From Alphaproteobacteria bacterium GWF2_58_20 (GTDB taxonomy: Bacteria; Pseudomonadota; Alphaproteobacteria; UBA1247): a stretch of 64,000 nucleotides of DNA. The notes beneath the pieces were generated by a model. It was not told the DNA's origin. It worked only from the letters and a program-made list of their open reading frames with translations, and made no database searches. Each line of letters opens with the position of its first letter. Within the stretch, counting starts at the first letter, position 1. The DNA lies in contig MEMB01000003.1 of assembly GCA_001768735.1 (NCBI GenBank), positions 22,150-86,149 on the forward strand, given 5' to 3'. This document shows, one piece after another, positions 1-9,162 of this stretch. The position numbers and the translations under genes were made by a program.

Positions 1-264
1 CCCTTCAGCGCAACACAGCTGCATGATCTTCTGCGTAGCACCCTGTTTGTGCCCGATCATGAAGACCGGGCCCTCTTCATGCCGCCTTTTCATGGCAAGA
101 TTGTCCAGGGGACTGCGCCTTTATGGGACAGGCTTGGCCCACGCTGGCTCCATCCGCTGGCCGGTGTCCTCATGGTGGAGGCCAGCAAACAGCTTTATGC
201 CCCAACAGCCGAACCTGCTTCAAGCCAGCAGAAAAAATTACGCCTCATGCCTGCTGGAAGATAA
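1..264 (+). CDS. C-terminal end of a SAM-dependent methyltransferase-like protein (partial)
   Basis: The reading frame is open from the first base and stops at 264, giving 87 residues of a protein C-terminus. The text around LFVPDHEDRALFMPP and the ending GVLMVEASKQLYAP resemble the C-terminal part of class I methyltransferases of the type-11 kind common in Rhodospirillales. The SAM-binding half is outside the window, so no motif of the fold itself can be checked. It is followed by an AT-rich gap, so it is probably the last gene of its unit. The family call rests on remembered similarity and is moderate; that this is a real coding end is likelier. Confidence 0.5.
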   Translation, partial: PFSATQLHDLLRSTLFVPDHEDRALFMPPFHGKIVQGTAPLWDRLGPRWLHPLAGVLMVEASKQLYAPTAEPASSQQKKLRLMPAGR

Positions 265-502
265 TTCCAGAAAAACAAAAACAGAAAAATTCCATCCCAC
301 CATATAAATATTTCCAACAGGACAAAAAGAAACAGATAAATGCGGGACATGGAAAAAAGTATCGCCATCCCATTTATGCACACCAAACATCAAGCAAGAG
401 AAAAAATTAATACAAAAAATTCAAAAAAAATAGACACAAAAGAATATGAAATACATACAAAAAAAACACAACGACGATTATTGAAAAAAACAAAAAAACG
501 TT

Positions 503-516
503 CTATCATTTGATAG
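503..516. promoter_or_regulatory. Inverted repeat upstream of the RCC1 gene, in an AT-rich intergenic region
   Basis: The 282-base gap at 265-546 holds no gene and is strongly AT-rich near its right end. It contains the perfect palindrome CTATCA-TT-TGATAG, 17 bases before the ribosome binding site AAAGGAGG (533-540) of the next gene. The position fits an operator or a mRNA leader hairpin; which one cannot be told from sequence. Confidence 0.35.
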
Positions 517-546
517 TCAAATATCACACTCCAAAGGAGGGGTTTA

Positions 547-3500
547 ATGTCTTTCGGAAAATGGCTTGTCGTTCTCTGCCTGCTGGCCAGCACCGCTTTC
601 GCCGCCACATTGACCGATACGAACACAAGCTTCCGGGCCCGTAAACGAATCTGTGAACTCGGCGACACCGCCTGCATCAACTGGATCACGAGCCAGTACG
701 ACACGGAAGAAAACCTTGATCTTCCGGAAGAGGAGGAAACCGATTCGCCCCTCGAAATCGTGGGCATGTCGGGAGACGCCCTCGAGATGAACATCACGGA
801 CGGAACATCGCCCGGCAATCCGGTCGAATTCATGATCACAAACACCGGCACCGGGGAAACTGGCACCCTTTCCGTTTCCCTTACTGGAAACACCGAAAAT
901 TTTGAAAAAATGGCTGACACCTGCCATGGCACCACACTGGCCGCCTCGGCAAGCTGCATAATCACCATCCAGCCGGTGGCCACGGAAAATGGTGTTTATT
1001 CGGCGACCCTTGTCGTTTCCGCCCCCGAAGGCACCGCGACCCAAACCCTGTTCAGCGAGGTCAGCGGTTTTCCCGGAGGCTATGCGGGCGGACTTTACGC
1101 ATGGGGCAGCAACAAACGGGGAGAACTCGGCGATGGAACCTCCCAAACCCGCATCACCCCCGCCCTTGTCTTTGGAATGGACACGGAAAATATCGGCATT
1201 CCAGAAGCCGGAGGTGAACAGAGTTGCGCGCTCCAGAACGGCGCACTCAAATGCTGGGGATCTAATAATTATGGCCAGGTCGGCGACGGAAGCACCACCA
1301 ACCGATTTACCCCTGTCCAGGTGGTCGGTATGGAAAGTGGTGTCACGGCGGTTGATGGCGGACAGCTCTACCACACATGCGCCATCCAGAACGGCGCTGC
1401 AAAATGTTGGGGACAAGGTTACGGCCCCACACCAAAACAGGTTGTTGGCCTTTCAAGCGGCGTTACCGCCATCGGGGTTGGACGCAACCAGACCTGTGCT
1501 ATCCAGAATGGTGCTGCCAAATGCTGGGGCGGGACTTATGGCACCACGCCTGTCCAGATTTCCGGCCTGACAAGCGGTGTAACCGCCGTTGACGCCGGAT
1601 ACAGCTTCGCCTGCGCCATCCAGAACGGTGCTGCCAAATGCTGGGGATATAATAGCCGTGGCCAGCTCGGTAATGGAACAACAACAAACAACACCGCTGC
1701 GGTGCAGGTTACAGGGCTGACGAGCGGGGTGTCATCCATCACATTGGGCCTCGACTACGCCTGTGCAATCCATAACAATATTCCCAAATGCTGGGGAACC
1801 AACACATATGGCCAACTCGGGGACGGCACCACCACAAGCCGCACGACCCCAGTCCTGGTTTCCGGCCTGACGAGCGGTGTCAGCAGGATCGACGCCGGTT
1901 ATTACCACACCTGTACCATCCAGAACGGATCGGTGAAATGCTGGGGCAATTCGGCCGCCGGCGGATCGGGGGTTGCCAGCACCACTATCCCGACCCAGGT
2001 TCCGGGCATGGAAGGCGGCGTGGTGGAAATCAGCGCCGGCAACCAGCACACCCTCGCGCTACGCGGGGCAACCTCCACCTCCTACAATTTCCTCTCCGCA
2101 TCCGCAACATCCGGCGATGCACTGGCGATGGACATTGCAGATGGCGTCTCTCCGGGCTCGCCCGTCATCTTCACCATCACCAACGATGGCGATGCGGAAA
2201 CCGGCGTCCTTTCGGTTTCCATCATTGGCAACGCCGGAAACTTCAGCAAGACAACGGACATCTGCACCGGAAACACCCTTTCTGTGGGCGAGAGCTGCAC
2301 CATCACAGCGGTGCCTGTGGCGACGGAAAACGGCACCTATTCGGCCAGCCTCGTGGTTGGCTCCAATCCGGGCGGCAGTGTCAGCCATGCCATGCTCAGC
2401 CGGGTCAGCGGCTTCCCCGGCGAACAAACCGGAGTTCTGTTTGCATGGGGAAGAAACCTGGAAGGTACTTTCGGTAACGGAACCACAACCAGCAGCAATA
2501 TCCCTGTCAGAATTCCCGGTTTCGAAGCAGGATTATCCCTTGTCAAAGCCGGAGGTTCCACCAGCTGCGCGATTCAGAACGGCGCTCTCGAATGCTGGGG
2601 AACCAACAACAATGGCCAGGTTGGGGATGGTTCATACATCAGCCGCAACACTCCGGTACAGGTTGTGGGAATGGCCAGTGGCGTAACTGCCGTGGATGGT
2701 GGTCTCTACTACACAACCTGCGCCATCCAGAACGGAGCGGCAAAATGCTGGGGAAAATATTACGGAAACACGCCACAACAGGTTCCCGGACTGACCAGCG
2801 GAATGACCGCCCTGAGCGTGGGTCGTTCCCATGCCTGTGCCATCCAGTCTGGAGCCGTCAAATGCTGGAACTATGGCTCCACCCCCGTTCAGGTAACCGA
2901 TCTTGAAAGCGGTGTCTCCGCTGTTGAGGCTGGAAACTATTTCTCCTGCGCATTACAGGCAGGAGCCGTCAAATGCTGGGGATCCAACAACAGTGGCGAG
3001 CTCGGGAATGGAACTACGACAAGCAGCAACATCCCCGTTCAAGTTGTCGGGCTTGAGAGCGGTGTAACTGCCTTGACGACAACAATGACCACTGGTTGCG
3101 CCATTCAGGACGGTTCCCTCAAATGCTGGGGAAACAACAATTATGGTCAGCTCGGCGATGGCACGAAGATCGCCCACACCACCCCTATCCAGGTTCTTGG
3201 CATGGAAAGCGGCGTGACGGATGTGGAAGGCGGGTACGACTTCGTTTGTGGTCTCCAGAACGGTGGCGTGAAGTGCTGGGGATACAATTACGCAATCAAT
3301 TACGGTTCCACCCCGATCACGATTATGGGCATGGAAAGCGGAGTCGCGGCGATCACCTGCGGCAACCACCACACGTTCGCCGTGATGTCCGGCTCGTGGA
3401 TACTTGCGCCTGCGGGTTATTCGGTGGCGTTTGACACCTCCAGCATCAACCTCGCGAACAGGGCCGCGGCCTCCTTTACCCTTTATGGGGCACAGTTGGG

Positions 3501-5385
3501 TGCAACCTACACGTGGTCGATCGACGACACTGGCAATCCCGGCACATCCGCCGTTACCGGCACAGGAACGGTCACCAGCGCAACACAGCAGTTTTCCGGC
3601 CTCAACCTTTCTGGTCTTTCCGACGGCATGCTGACGCTTGCCATCATGCTGGAAGACGATGGCCATGCGGGCGCGGAGATGACCGACATCATCACTAAGG
3701 ACAGCATTGTTCCGGGCGTCTCTTCGCTATCGCCCGCCGACAATGCATCGGGTGTGGCGCTAGATGCAAACCTTGTCCTCACCTTCGGCGAGGACATTAC
3801 CAAGGGCACCGGCAACATCATCATCTACAACGGCGGCGGCACGGTTTTTGAAACCATTGCCGTGACGGACGCCAAGGTAACGGTTTCCGGCAACCAGGCC
3901 ACCATCAACCCCATCGGCACGTTCGCTTACGGGGCTGGTTACTATATAACGGTTGCGTCCGGGGCTTTCGTGGACGAAAGCGGAAACCCGCAGGCGGTCA
4001 TTTCCGGCTCTTCGGCGTGGAACTTCACGTCCGTGCTGGCTCCGGCGGTTCTGTCCATCAATCCGCTTTCCGCATCCGGCATGGATGTGGCGGGCGGCGG
4101 TGCGGAAACAGGCACCTACAAATATGGAACCGGCGTTTCCTTCACGGTTGCCAACTGCAGCGGATGCCAGACGACCACCGCGCTTTCCGTCGAGCTTTCG
4201 GGAAGCAATTTCGAGATCGTCTCGAACGGCTGTTCGTCCACGCTGGCTTCGGGTGCCACCTGCACCGTCACCGTGCGGCCCATGGCGGACCGGAATGTGG
4301 CTTCCTACACAGCCACACTCACGGCCTCGGCAACCACCGGAGGCAGCGCCTCGGCCAGCCTTTCCGGTGCAGCAACCGGTTTCGTCACCACCCTCACGGG
4401 CGGCGTCTATGCCTGGGGCGCTTTTGGCGGAACCATAACGGAACCCCTGGAAATGCCAGGCATCGGAAGCGGCGTCAGCGCCGTGGAAGCGGATGGAGAG
4501 GTCAACTGCATCATTCAGAACGGTGCCGCCAAATGCTGGGGAAACAATGCACATGGATCTCTTGGTGATGGGACATATGAGAATCGCGATGCCCCTGTAC
4601 AGGTTGTCGGCCTGACCAGCGGCATCACCGCCATCAATGCCGGCAAATGCTACCATGCCTGCGCCATCCACAACGGCGCTGCCAAATGCTGGGGAAGCGG
4701 TGCCGTATGCGCCGGAAATTCGATTTTGGGAGACGATGCCGCTACCTACGAAAGCACAACGCCTGTCCAGGTGTCGGGCCTTACCAGCAACGTCACCTCC
4801 ATCAGCGCCGGCAGGGCCCATACCTGCGCGGTGCAGGGAGGCGCCATCAAATGCTGGGGAAACTGGTATGGCTATGATGCGACGCCCGTTCAGATCGGCG
4901 GCCTCGCCAGCGGCGCAACTGCCGTTGATACGGGATACGGATTCTCCTGCGCCATCCAGAACGGTGCCGCCAAATGCTGGGGAATCGGCCCGCTGGGAGA
5001 TGGAATCACCACATCAAGCGAAACCGCCGTGCAGGTTTCCGGTTTGACCAGCGGCGTCACCGACATCGCCACCACCATGTGGACTGCCTGCGCTGTGCAA
5101 AGCGGCGCTCTCAAATGCTGGGGCAGCAATGGTTCTGGCGAACTTGGCAATGGCACCGGAGGGAACAGCGCGGTCCCCGTGCAGGTTCCCGGGCTTGAGA
5201 GCGGCGTGACGGACGTGTCTGCTGGATACAGCCACCTGTGCGCCATCCACAACGGCGCCGCCAAGTGCTGGGGATATGACTGGGTCTCAGTGAACAGCTC
5301 CACCCCCGTGCAGGTTACCGGCCTTGAGAGTGACGTCATCGACATCAGCGCCGGCAATGTCCACACACTGGCCCTGAAACAATAA
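547..5385 (+). CDS. Large secreted RCC1-repeat protein with Ig-like domains
   Basis: A 1612-residue exported protein. Residues 1-20 form a signal peptide (hydrophobic core, cut after AFA). A short Cys-containing motif (RARK-x-IC ... C-x2-W) follows at about 33-50. The body repeats a unit: an Ig-like domain (about 70-165, 512-620, 1165-1275) followed by an RCC1-type propeller (about 175-505, 630-950, 1285-1612). Blades carry the signature YAWG/KCWG, GELGNGTT and VQVxGLxSGV. Between propellers 2 and 3 lie an Ig-like stretch (950-1055) and an SbsA-type Ig-like domain (1059-1160). Nearly every blade contains a Cys pair, as in CAIQNGAAKCWG, consistent with an oxidising compartment. No transmembrane anchor or sortase-like signal is seen. 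The start is supported by AAAGGAGG seven bases upstream. RCC1 propellers are protein-interaction scaffolds; the ligand here is unknown. Confidence 0.85.
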   Translation: MSFGKWLVVLCLLASTAFAATLTDTNTSFRARKRICELGDTACINWITSQYDTEENLDLPEEEETDSPLEIVGMSGDALEMNITDGTSPGNPVEFMITNTGTGETGTLSVSLTGNTENFEKMADTCHGTTLAASASCIITIQPVATENGVYSATLVVSAPEGTATQTLFSEVSGFPGGYAGGLYAWGSNKRGELGDGTSQTRITPALVFGMDTENIGIPEAGGEQSCALQNGALKCWGSNNYGQVGDGSTTNRFTPVQVVGMESGVTAVDGGQLYHTCAIQNGAAKCWGQGYGPTPKQVVGLSSGVTAIGVGRNQTCAIQNGAAKCWGGTYGTTPVQISGLTSGVTAVDAGYSFACAIQNGAAKCWGYNSRGQLGNGTTTNNTAAVQVTGLTSGVSSITLGLDYACAIHNNIPKCWGTNTYGQLGDGTTTSRTTPVLVSGLTSGVSRIDAGYYHTCTIQNGSVKCWGNSAAGGSGVASTTIPTQVPGMEGGVVEISAGNQHTLALRGATSTSYNFLSASATSGDALAMDIADGVSPGSPVIFTITNDGDAETGVLSVSIIGNAGNFSKTTDICTGNTLSVGESCTITAVPVATENGTYSASLVVGSNPGGSVSHAMLSRVSGFPGEQTGVLFAWGRNLEGTFGNGTTTSSNIPVRIPGFEAGLSLVKAGGSTSCAIQNGALECWGTNNNGQVGDGSYISRNTPVQVVGMASGVTAVDGGLYYTTCAIQNGAAKCWGKYYGNTPQQVPGLTSGMTALSVGRSHACAIQSGAVKCWNYGSTPVQVTDLESGVSAVEAGNYFSCALQAGAVKCWGSNNSGELGNGTTTSSNIPVQVVGLESGVTALTTTMTTGCAIQDGSLKCWGNNNYGQLGDGTKIAHTTPIQVLGMESGVTDVEGGYDFVCGLQNGGVKCWGYNYAINYGSTPITIMGMESGVAAITCGNHHTFAVMSGSWILAPAGYSVAFDTSSINLANRAAASFTLYGAQLGATYTWSIDDTGNPGTSAVTGTGTVTSATQQFSGLNLSGLSDGMLTLAIMLEDDGHAGAEMTDIITKDSIVPGVSSLSPADNASGVALDANLVLTFGEDITKGTGNIIIYNGGGTVFETIAVTDAKVTVSGNQATINPIGTFAYGAGYYITVASGAFVDESGNPQAVISGSSAWNFTSVLAPAVLSINPLSASGMDVAGGGAETGTYKYGTGVSFTVANCSGCQTTTALSVELSGSNFEIVSNGCSSTLASGATCTVTVRPMADRNVASYTATLTASATTGGSASASLSGAATGFVTTLTGGVYAWGAFGGTITEPLEMPGIGSGVSAVEADGEVNCIIQNGAAKCWGNNAHGSLGDGTYENRDAPVQVVGLTSGITAINAGKCYHACAIHNGAAKCWGSGAVCAGNSILGDDAATYESTTPVQVSGLTSNVTSISAGRAHTCAVQGGAIKCWGNWYGYDATPVQIGGLASGATAVDTGYGFSCAIQNGAAKCWGIGPLGDGITTSSETAVQVSGLTSGVTDIATTMWTACAVQSGALKCWGSNGSGELGNGTGGNSAVPVQVPGLESGVTDVSAGYSHLCAIHNGAAKCWGYDWVSVNSSTPVQVTGLESDVIDISAGNVHTLALKQ

Positions 5386-5410
5386 GCGCCACAAAACCGT
5401 GCCCAAAAGA

Positions 5411-5443
5411 AAACCCCCGCCGGATATCCTGCGGGGGTTTTTT
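5411..5443. terminator. Rho-independent terminator
   Basis: The stem AAACCCCCGC / GCGGGGGTTT is followed by a T run, 25 bases after the RCC1 stop. The A run on the other side lets it also serve the convergent gene at 5458. Confidence 0.85.
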
Positions 5444-5457
5444 CTGCAATGACCAGG

Positions 5458-5763
5458 TCAGGTATTGAACGGTGTCCATTCGCGCTTGGACCAGAAGAAA
5501 AATTCCAGCACATAAAGCAGCAGGGACGGCATGACCAGTATCAGGGCCGCCGGCCATGATACAATCATCGGATCCCATACATACTGGACACTGCCCAAAA
5601 GCTTTTCAAGCTGGGAGAGAAGTCCTGGCATCCATTCGGCAAGGAGTTCTGCCAGCGAATAAAAATGCAGGGCGCCACTATCCGCCCAGTGCCACATGTC
5701 ATTAATGAGGGCAAGCCCCGGAAACATGAGCAAAAAATGGCCAAGAACACTGATTCCAGACAT
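5458..5763 (-). CDS. Small hydrophobic membrane protein
   Basis: A 101-residue protein with GGAGG eight bases before the ATG at 5763. It has two hydrophobic stretches (about 4-22 and 68-92) flanking an amphipathic, Trp/Leu-rich middle, and ends in the charged tail SKREWTPFNT, suggesting an inner-membrane protein with two helices. I do not recognise a family. It converges with the RCC1 gene, sharing the terminator between them, and starts about 100 bases from the tRNA-Ser gene on the other strand. A longer reading in the same frame would run antisense through the tRNA and is rejected. Confidence 0.6.
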   Translation of the reverse strand: MSGISVLGHFLLMFPGLALINDMWHWADSGALHFYSLAELLAEWMPGLLSQLEKLLGSVQYVWDPMIVSWPAALILVMPSLLLYVLEFFFWSKREWTPFNT

Positions 5764-5866
5764 TGAAACACCTCCATCGTTCAATTTTCTCCATTTTAGG
5801 CCCATATCCCCTCTTGCACAAGAGCTACAATCTGGATATGGTGCTGCCCATTCCATTTCCCTAAAT

Positions 5867-5959
5867 GGATGGATGGCCGAGTGGTTGAAGGCGCACGCCT
5901 GGAAAGCGTGTATAGGGTCTAAAGCTCTATCGAGGGTTCGAATCCCTCTCCATCCGCCA
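5867..5959 (+). tRNA. tRNA-Ser (GGA)
   Basis: Acceptor arms GGATGGA (5867-5873) and TCCATCC (5949-5955) pair, followed by discriminator G and an encoded CCA. The anticodon loop CTGGAAA gives anticodon GGA. The long variable arm is typical of class II tRNA-Ser, and the T loop reads TTCGAAT between GAGGG and CCCTC. Confidence 0.95.
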
Positions 5960-6000
5960 GTTATTTTATTGTTACAAAACAACGAATTAGTGCAAAACGA

Positions 6001-6026
6001 GAACCGCCCGCAACCGGGCGGTTTTT
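6001..6026 (+). terminator. Terminator downstream of tRNA-Ser
   Basis: ACCGCCCG, loop CAA, CGGGCGGT, then TTTTT form a compact GC-rich hairpin with a T tract about 40 bases after the tRNA. Confidence 0.8.
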
Positions 6027-6150
6027 CGGTATTTGTGGCCGCAATCCGATGCGCCCTGCGGGTTTGGAGAATGCCGCAGCGATTCCCATCCGGAGAATAA
6101 GGCGCCCCCATTCTCCGAATGACGGAACCCCATCCTGTTACTAACGTCAT

Positions 6151-6167
6151 ATTAACCCACGGTTAAT
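6151..6167. promoter_or_regulatory. CtrA-box-like palindrome in a geneless region
   Basis: ATTAACC-CAC-GGTTAAT is a perfect palindrome and reads TTAA-N7-TTAA, the form of the CtrA recognition site in Alphaproteobacteria. It lies in the stretch 6027-6354, in which I see no gene or clear promoter. No gene starts right beside it, so function is doubtful. Confidence 0.3.
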
Positions 6168-6354
6168 CCCTGTGAACGCATCAAAAGATACACTATGATC
6201 GCCAGCTTGCTCTTCCGGCGCATGTGATGGAACCGTCACCGCCCGATTAGGAAGCTGAAGGGATCCTTTTCGACAACACGCCTTTCGCTCAAACCCCTCC
6301 AAAGGTCATGGTTTATGCGAAATAGGCGCTTGAAACCTGGCATGTACGGGGGGG

Positions 6355-7878
6355 TCAGAGCAGGTCAAACCTATAAATTTTTGAACCGGTGTATCCGCCA
6401 CTGATGAGATAGGTTTTACCGTTTTCGTGGAAAACCTTCCATGTAATCAGGGATGTGTCGTTGATGGTTTTGTAGGAGACAAAGGTTTCCGTGGCGCGAT
6501 TGAAGCGGTAAATCGGGTGGGGGCCTATCCCCAGCGCTGCAATGGCATAAATTTCCCCATCGACGAGAAAAAGTTCCCAATCATTTCCTCCGGAATCGCC
6601 CATGGTTTGAAGATTCAGGAAACGTTCTGTGACTGGATTGAATTTGTAAATCTGGGACGAAGATCCTACATTGATGGATAGCGCATAAATGTTTCCGGAA
6701 TCCACAAGGATTTCCCAGTCGGATGTGTTTGCCATACCAAGATCCTGGATCTGGGCCATGGTTCTTGTGGCGGAATTGAAGCGGTAGAGAAGGGAACTGC
6801 GCGATGAGATGCGTCCGCGGATGCCATAGGTGTTGGTTCCTGACTGGAAGAACTTCCAGTCATAACCGGATTCGCCGAAGATTCCTGTGATGCATGATCC
6901 TGTCGCAAACTGTCCCCAGGCTCCACTTCCGGGATTGAATTGGTGCAGGCATTGTCCCATGTTCGTGTAATAATAGGTGTTGGCCACCATGGCATATATG
7001 GTGCCACCATGAATGAATGTTCCTGTATCGCATGCGCCATGGCTACCGATGTTCTGGACAAGGTCAAGGTTTCGGGTGGCTGGGTTGAAGCGGTAGAGCT
7101 GGACAAAAGTTGTTGTGAAATCAGTTGAAGATGCGCAGTTGTTCTTGCACATGTTCGTGATAAGGACGTATGTTTGGCTGTTGTATTCAAAAACATCCAC
7201 ATCCCTTGGGCCGTATGTTTGGAAAAACTGCAGGGGTACAAATTCCTCGTTGATGGGATCGAACTCGTAAAGGGTTGAGAGCGTGTTGTATGCCGTGGAA
7301 GTGGAGTAGGCCGTGATTTCAATTCCGTAAGTGGTGTCATCTTTTGCGAAGATTTCCCAATCCACAACCCGGCCATAAGTTTTTGTGGTGAAATGCCAGG
7401 TGTCCTTTCCTGTCATGGCTTCAGACGTGAGACCTGATGTGTTGGCAAAGGCACCTTCGGGATAGGTGATGTAATAGGTTGTGTTGGATTCGAGGACGAT
7501 ATCGAGGTCTATGCGGACGGAGTTGCCGGAAACCAAAACGCCGTCTTCTGAAACATCCACCGACCACAGGCTGGAATCGTCGGAATACCGATAGATAGTG
7601 ATTTCCCCGCTTCCTTTTGTGATGGGCTGGTCAAACGTAATCCAGAGGTCGGTGTCCGGCCATGTTTCGCCGGCGCCCGTGGCAGGGAAAAAGGATATGA
7701 CCGTAGGATTTGTTCCCGAAGGGAGAGGAGGAGTAGTCCAGCTTTGGCAGAGAGGATCATCAATCAGGTTGCATATCTGCTTGCGGGCGCGATACCGGGT
7801 TGCTTGGCTGACGGATGCAGCTTGAGCGTTGCTTATGGAAAAGCATATTGTTAGTATAATTATAAAAAACCTTTGCAT
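6355..7878 (-). CDS. Secreted EPTP/EAR-repeat beta-propeller protein with SbsA-type Ig domain
   Basis: A 507-residue exported protein. Residues 1-20 are a signal peptide ending in AQA. The motif RARK-x-IC ... C-x2-W follows at about 29-46, matching the same place in the RCC1 protein at 547. Residues about 58-160 are an SbsA-type Ig-like domain (ITKGSGEITIY ... WHFTT), also shared with that protein. Residues 165-507 contain seven units of about 45-50 residues of the form DWEIF ... G-x2-YAI ... IYRFNPATE-x-F, the pattern of EPTP/EAR repeats, and seven are expected for a closed propeller. The start has AAGGTGA upstream. Such propellers are usually surface or secreted binding modules; the target is unknown. 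Confidence 0.7.
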   Translation of the reverse strand: MQRFFIIILTICFSISNAQAASVSQATRYRARKQICNLIDDPLCQSWTTPPLPSGTNPTVISFFPATGAGETWPDTDLWITFDQPITKGSGEITIYRYSDDSSLWSVDVSEDGVLVSGNSVRIDLDIVLESNTTYYITYPEGAFANTSGLTSEAMTGKDTWHFTTKTYGRVVDWEIFAKDDTTYGIEITAYSTSTAYNTLSTLYEFDPINEEFVPLQFFQTYGPRDVDVFEYNSQTYVLITNMCKNNCASSTDFTTTFVQLYRFNPATRNLDLVQNIGSHGACDTGTFIHGGTIYAMVANTYYYTNMGQCLHQFNPGSGAWGQFATGSCITGIFGESGYDWKFFQSGTNTYGIRGRISSRSSLLYRFNSATRTMAQIQDLGMANTSDWEILVDSGNIYALSINVGSSSQIYKFNPVTERFLNLQTMGDSGGNDWELFLVDGEIYAIAALGIGPHPIYRFNRATETFVSYKTINDTSLITWKVFHENGKTYLISGGYTGSKIYRFDLL

Positions 7879-7992
7879 AAATCACCTTGAATGACTGGAT
7901 TTTTATCCATAAAAATAAATGTTTTTTTGTTTTTTGTCAATTTCTCCTTCCTGCACTTTCCTGTTTTTTTTATGTAGATTCAGGACCTATTT

Positions 7993-8122
7993 ATAGCCTG
8001 ACCGAAAAATAAATTGAGTGATTTCAGCAGGTTGCGATTCAAGAAATTTGGAAACAAACTTGGAGGACAGCATGTGGACTGAAATCACCCGAAGAAAGTA
8101 TGCCCGGACAGGGCTGCGGTAT
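7993..8122 (+). pseudogene. IS5-family insertion sequence remnant (left end and transposase N-terminus)
   Basis: An ATG at 8072 with GGAGGA upstream begins MWTEITRRKYARTGLRY, which matches the N-terminus of IS5-family transposases (usual form MWTExTRxQYxRxGLRY). The similarity breaks off after about 17 residues and the frame runs into unrelated sequence. The region before it, starting near TATAGCCTGACCG at 7993, looks like the end of such an element. Only the left tip remains. The rest of the 279-base gap 7879-8157 is AT-rich sequence upstream of the EPTP gene. Confidence 0.6.
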
Positions 8123-8157
8123 CCATTTTTTGCGCGGTGTGCGGCGTACGCCGTCTG

Positions 8158-9162
8158 TCAATATATGCGGTTGTTTTGTCCTAAACCGGCGGCAATGCGC
8201 CAGAGTTTCCCAACCTCGAAATCATCCTGGCTGGTGGGCAGGAAATTGCTCCAGCCGGATTCGTGTGCGAAGGTCATTTCCCCAAAGATGACGCTCTTGC
8301 CATCCGGGCTGTAAAGGTCAACCCTGACAAAATCAAACCCCGCACCAAGCTTTTCGGCAACCTCCACCATTTCCTCCCAGCATGGCGGCTTCGGAAGATC
8401 GCTGTCACACGGGAGATATTGCGCAAAAGGCAGCAATTTCCAGTCCCTGCTCATGGTGGTGTTGGTGATGTGGGGAGTTTTCCGGTTACAGTCAACCTCC
8501 GCGTGGTTCATATGCCCGTCAAACACAAAGCAGCGGTAATCGTCGGGCAGGGCTTTCCCCGGCTGGCTGAGGTATTTTTCCGCGATAATGCGGTGCGGGA
8601 TGGAGGCATACCAGAGTTCATTGCACAGCCAGCCATAGGTGGTTGCCAGAAATTTGCGGCACTTTTCCCGTGTCGCCGCTTCGTCAAAACCCTCACGATT
8701 ACACACAAGGATGTTCATCGCAGAGCCGTGCGTAGCCTTTAGCACAAAGGTTTCCGGTAATTTTGAAAAGTCGATGTCTTCAGCCCGGTCATATACGCCA
8801 TAAACCTCGTTGAGGTATTTTTCTCCCACGGTTCTGGCAACCCATGCGCGCACCGCCCATTTATCGGCAAGCTGCGGAGGGACGTTTTTCCAGGCATACA
8901 TTTTCCTGTATGCCGTTTTTTCATTGAAGCTGCGGGGATGCAAGATGTGCGGCCAATAACCAAGGTGCCGAAACATCAAAAGCCTTTCATAAAACTGCAT
9001 CCCAAGAAAAAGGCGCAAGGCAGTTTTCGCAACGCGCTTAGCCTTTTGCACATGCGGATTTTTGGGGCGGAGGATTTTTTCGGTTTTGGGATGCAAGGTT
9101 CTGGTATCCTGCGGATGCCGGTTGCTTCTGATGCTATCCGCATTTCGTTTCTTTGCAAACAT
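8158..9162 (-). CDS. TupA-like ATP-grasp protein
   Basis: A 334-residue protein matching the TupA-like ATP-grasp group, which is found in polysaccharide and polyglutamate biosynthesis loci and is often labelled glycosyltransferase. Recognisable landmarks are HPRSFNEKTAYRKMYAW near residue 75, the DKWAVRAWV segment, ETFVLKATHGSAMNILV (ATP-binding Lys region), IIAEKYLSQPGKALPDDYRCFVFDG, and FDFVRVDLYSPDGKSVIFGEMTFAHESG near 275-300, which carries the acidic metal-binding residues of the fold. The first 50 residues are basic and poorly conserved, so the true start could be internal. It stands alone beside an IS5 remnant, with no other surface-polysaccharide genes nearby, hinting at a displaced gene. 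Confidence 0.75.
   Translation of the reverse strand: MFAKKRNADSIRSNRHPQDTRTLHPKTEKILRPKNPHVQKAKRVAKTALRLFLGMQFYERLLMFRHLGYWPHILHPRSFNEKTAYRKMYAWKNVPPQLADKWAVRAWVARTVGEKYLNEVYGVYDRAEDIDFSKLPETFVLKATHGSAMNILVCNREGFDEAATREKCRKFLATTYGWLCNELWYASIPHRIIAEKYLSQPGKALPDDYRCFVFDGHMNHAEVDCNRKTPHITNTTMSRDWKLLPFAQYLPCDSDLPKPPCWEEMVEVAEKLGAGFDFVRVDLYSPDGKSVIFGEMTFAHESGWSNFLPTSQDDFEVGKLWRIAAGLGQNNRIY

Noticed and set aside
544..1416. Long open frame antisense to the RCC1 gene
   Set aside because: It exists only because the RCC1 repeats lack stops in that frame; no ribosome site and no protein-like features.
1200..5350. Repeated DNA in the RCC1 gene as a CRISPR or satellite array
   Set aside because: The repeats are degenerate, in frame and explained by protein repeats; there are no uniform spacers anywhere in the window.
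5764..6150. N-terminal extension of the small membrane protein to 230 residues
   Set aside because: It would run through the tRNA-Ser gene in antisense; the ATG at 5763 has a good ribosome site.
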